NCBI GenBank assembly: GCA_964620125.1
Contig: CAZUGQ010000008.1
Span: 38,175 to 102,174, forward strand
Length of the DNA stretch: 64,000 bases
Reading direction: 5' to 3'
Source: OLB6 sp964620125
Lineage (GTDB): Bacteria > Bacteroidota > Ignavibacteria > Kapaibacteriales > Kapaibacteriaceae
Shown here: one piece after another, positions 62,797 through 64,000 of the stretch
Position numbering within the stretch: the stretch's first letter is position 1
Layout of the letters: each line of letters starts with the position of its first letter
Made by a program: the position numbers and the translations under genes
The notes under the pieces: generated by a model
Seen by the model: only the letters and a program-made list of their open reading frames with translations
What the model was told of the DNA's origin: nothing
Databases searched by the model: none

Positions 62797-62797
62797 A

Positions 62798-62990
62798 GTG
62801 TGCTATTGCTTGTGTGCTATTGCTTGTGTGCTCGTGTGCTTGTGTGCTTGTGTGCTTGTGTGCTCGTGTGCTTGTGTGCTCGTGTGCTTGTGTGCTTGTG
62901 TGCTTGTGTGCTTGTGAGCTTGTGTGCTAGTGTGCTTGTGAGCTCGTGTGCTTGTGAGCTCGTGTGCTCGTGTGCTTGTGTGCTAGTAGA
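62798..62990. repeat. Octamer tandem repeat (TGTGCTTG)
   Basis: About 24 copies of an 8-bp unit TGTGCTTG with TGTGCTCG variants, from 2 nt before the hom start codon, through the entire 130-nt metX-hom gap, and into the 3' end of metX, where it encodes AHKHTSTRAHKHTSSQAH. Confidence 0.9.
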
Positions 62991-63976
62991 TCTGCGAGCT
63001 GCTGTTGGTCTGCGAGAAAGGCGTCGTGACCAACGGTGCTGTTCATTTCCAGGTAGATGCTGTTGGGGATGTGTTCCACTAAAAACTTCTGCTCATGTGT
63101 TGGCATGAGGATGTCCTGGTTAATACCAACAACAACGGTACGAGCCGTGATCGTCGAGAGTGCAGCTTCTGCGCCACCGCGCCCTCGGCCAACGTTGTGA
63201 CTATCCATCGTGCGTGTGAGCATGTAGTACACGTCTGGGCTAAAGCGGTCTACCAGCTTCTGTCCTTGATACCGCTGATAACTCTCAGCAGAGAAATCCG
63301 AAGTGCGCTCATCAGCGTCGGACTGTTTGATGCGGAAGTCATCATACGTACGGTAGGATATGATCCCAATTGCTCGCGCAGCCGCAAGCCCCCTACTACC
63401 AGCATTCGGAGCATCGGTACCAAACGTGACATCGGCTTCGATGGCCATGCGTTGAGCTGTACGAATGGCAATGCCCCACGCCGAGGGCAGAGCATTGGCG
63501 GCAATCACAACCAGATTCCGAAACCGCCATGGCTGCTGCACGCCCCACTCCAGCGCCATTTGTCCGCCCATCGAACCACCAACAACAATTTTCACGCCAC
63601 CAACACCCAACGCATCAAGTGTGCGATCATAGATACTGGCCACATCACGTGTGGTGAGAAGGGGCTGAGCTTTAGCGAGTTCTGGCGTGGTGTTGGTGCG
63701 AAGGGTTGCGATTTCTTCGTAGCGAATGCGCGGACATATCACGTACATCGTGTCTGTGTTGATGTACTTGCCTGGTCCTACAATCCCCCCCCACCAGTCG
63801 ACGGCATTGGTTGTGCCAGTGAGTGCTGGTAACACCACAGCCACATTGGACTCATCTGTGTTAGGTGCGCCCCAGGTTTGGTAGTCAACAACTACGCGCT
63901 TCAGCTCCACACCTGTTTCAAGGGCTATGTGTTCGAGTGCAATGTGTTTGGGTGTGTTCGAGTTCATGTCAGGCAT
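62927..63976 (-). CDS. metX: Homoserine O-acetyltransferase
   Basis: A 349-aa alpha/beta hydrolase that acetylates homoserine for methionine synthesis. The nucleophile Ser is in VVGGSMGGQMALEWG, the acid Asp in VVGINQDILMPT, and the His in STVGHDAFL. The early block WWGGIVGPGKYINTDTMYVI is family-like. The usual segment after it with GSTGP is replaced by RIRYEEIATLRTNT, so a substrate loop is altered or shortened. The last 18 residues come from the octamer repeat. It is upstream of hom in the same operon. A 9-base C tract lies at 63785-63793. The start at 63976 or 63967 is open. Confidence 0.85.
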   Translation of the reverse strand: MPDMNSNTPKHIALEHIALETGVELKRVVVDYQTWGAPNTDESNVAVVLPALTGTTNAVDWWGGIVGPGKYINTDTMYVICPRIRYEEIATLRTNTTPELAKAQPLLTTRDVASIYDRTLDALGVGGVKIVVGGSMGGQMALEWGVQQPWRFRNLVVIAANALPSAWGIAIRTAQRMAIEADVTFGTDAPNAGSRGLAAARAIGIISYRTYDDFRIKQSDADERTSDFSAESYQRYQGQKLVDRFSPDVYYMLTRTMDSHNVGRGRGGAEAALSTITARTVVVGINQDILMPTHEQKFLVEHIPNSIYLEMNSTVGHDAFLADQQQLADLLAHKHTSTRAHKHTSSQAH

Positions 63977-64000
63977 AAAAAGAAAAACGCCGTTTACCTT

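Noticed and set aside
62800..63108. Plus-strand ORF rich in Cys, Val and Leu
   Set aside because: It is the translation of the TGTGCTTG octamer array running into antisense metX; low complexity only.
1..64000. tRNA or rRNA genes
   Set aside because: None was recognised by eye on either strand; absence is not proven.

Overview
The window looks like a chromosome segment from a Bacteroidota/Chlorobiota-type bacterium, most likely of the Ignavibacteria/Candidatus Kapabacteria kind. This is inferred from gene content, not from a marker gene: no rRNA or tRNA was seen. The pointers are several secreted proteins with type IX secretion (T9SS) C-terminal sorting domains (cores such as VYPNP and NYPNP), a DUF3098-type membrane protein, an H1-like small basic protein, a ligase-associated exonuclease/helicase/PdeM set, and many genes without a Shine-Dalgarno (SD) sequence.

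Layout. 1-7500: small membrane proteins, NADP isocitrate dehydrogenase, a GT-C glycosyltransferase, an H1-like protein, an IS3 scar, and three unknown genes. 7500-9600: a DUF1801 pseudogene, a secreted intradiol dioxygenase and a small unknown protein. 9650-22500: six large cytosolic proteins, each with TPR repeats and a C-terminal class III adenylyl cyclase; four follow a methyltransferase in a tightly packed operon, and a seventh lies at 29983-31932. 22500-30000: outer-membrane/secreted proteins, decaying genes and a truncated IS21 element flanked by gene fragments. 32000-36400: a metallothionein-like peptide with a SigZ-type sigma factor, a Cax-like exchanger, DUF6515/DUF2092 envelope proteins. 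36400-46700: large secreted beta-propeller proteins and a T9SS-tagged metalloprotease-like protein. 46700-51700: a subtilase with a free-standing I9-like inhibitor, MscS channel and porin-like protein. 51700-61040: a dispersed DNA-repair set (exonuclease fused to a ligase OB domain, DExH helicase, PdeM), interrupted by a three-gene operon of unknown or secreted proteins. 61096-64000: a REP-associated (RAYT-like) transposase with palindromic repeats, then homoserine dehydrogenase and MetX for methionine/threonine synthesis.

Two sequence-level habits run through the window. One is a dispersed octamer, AGGGGGCT (and AAGGGGCT), found far more often than expected. The other is G/C tracts of 8-9 bases inside many genes, plus tandem 7-8 bp repeats at gene ends. 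Three cyclase genes share an identical 126-bp block, which points to recent gene conversion.
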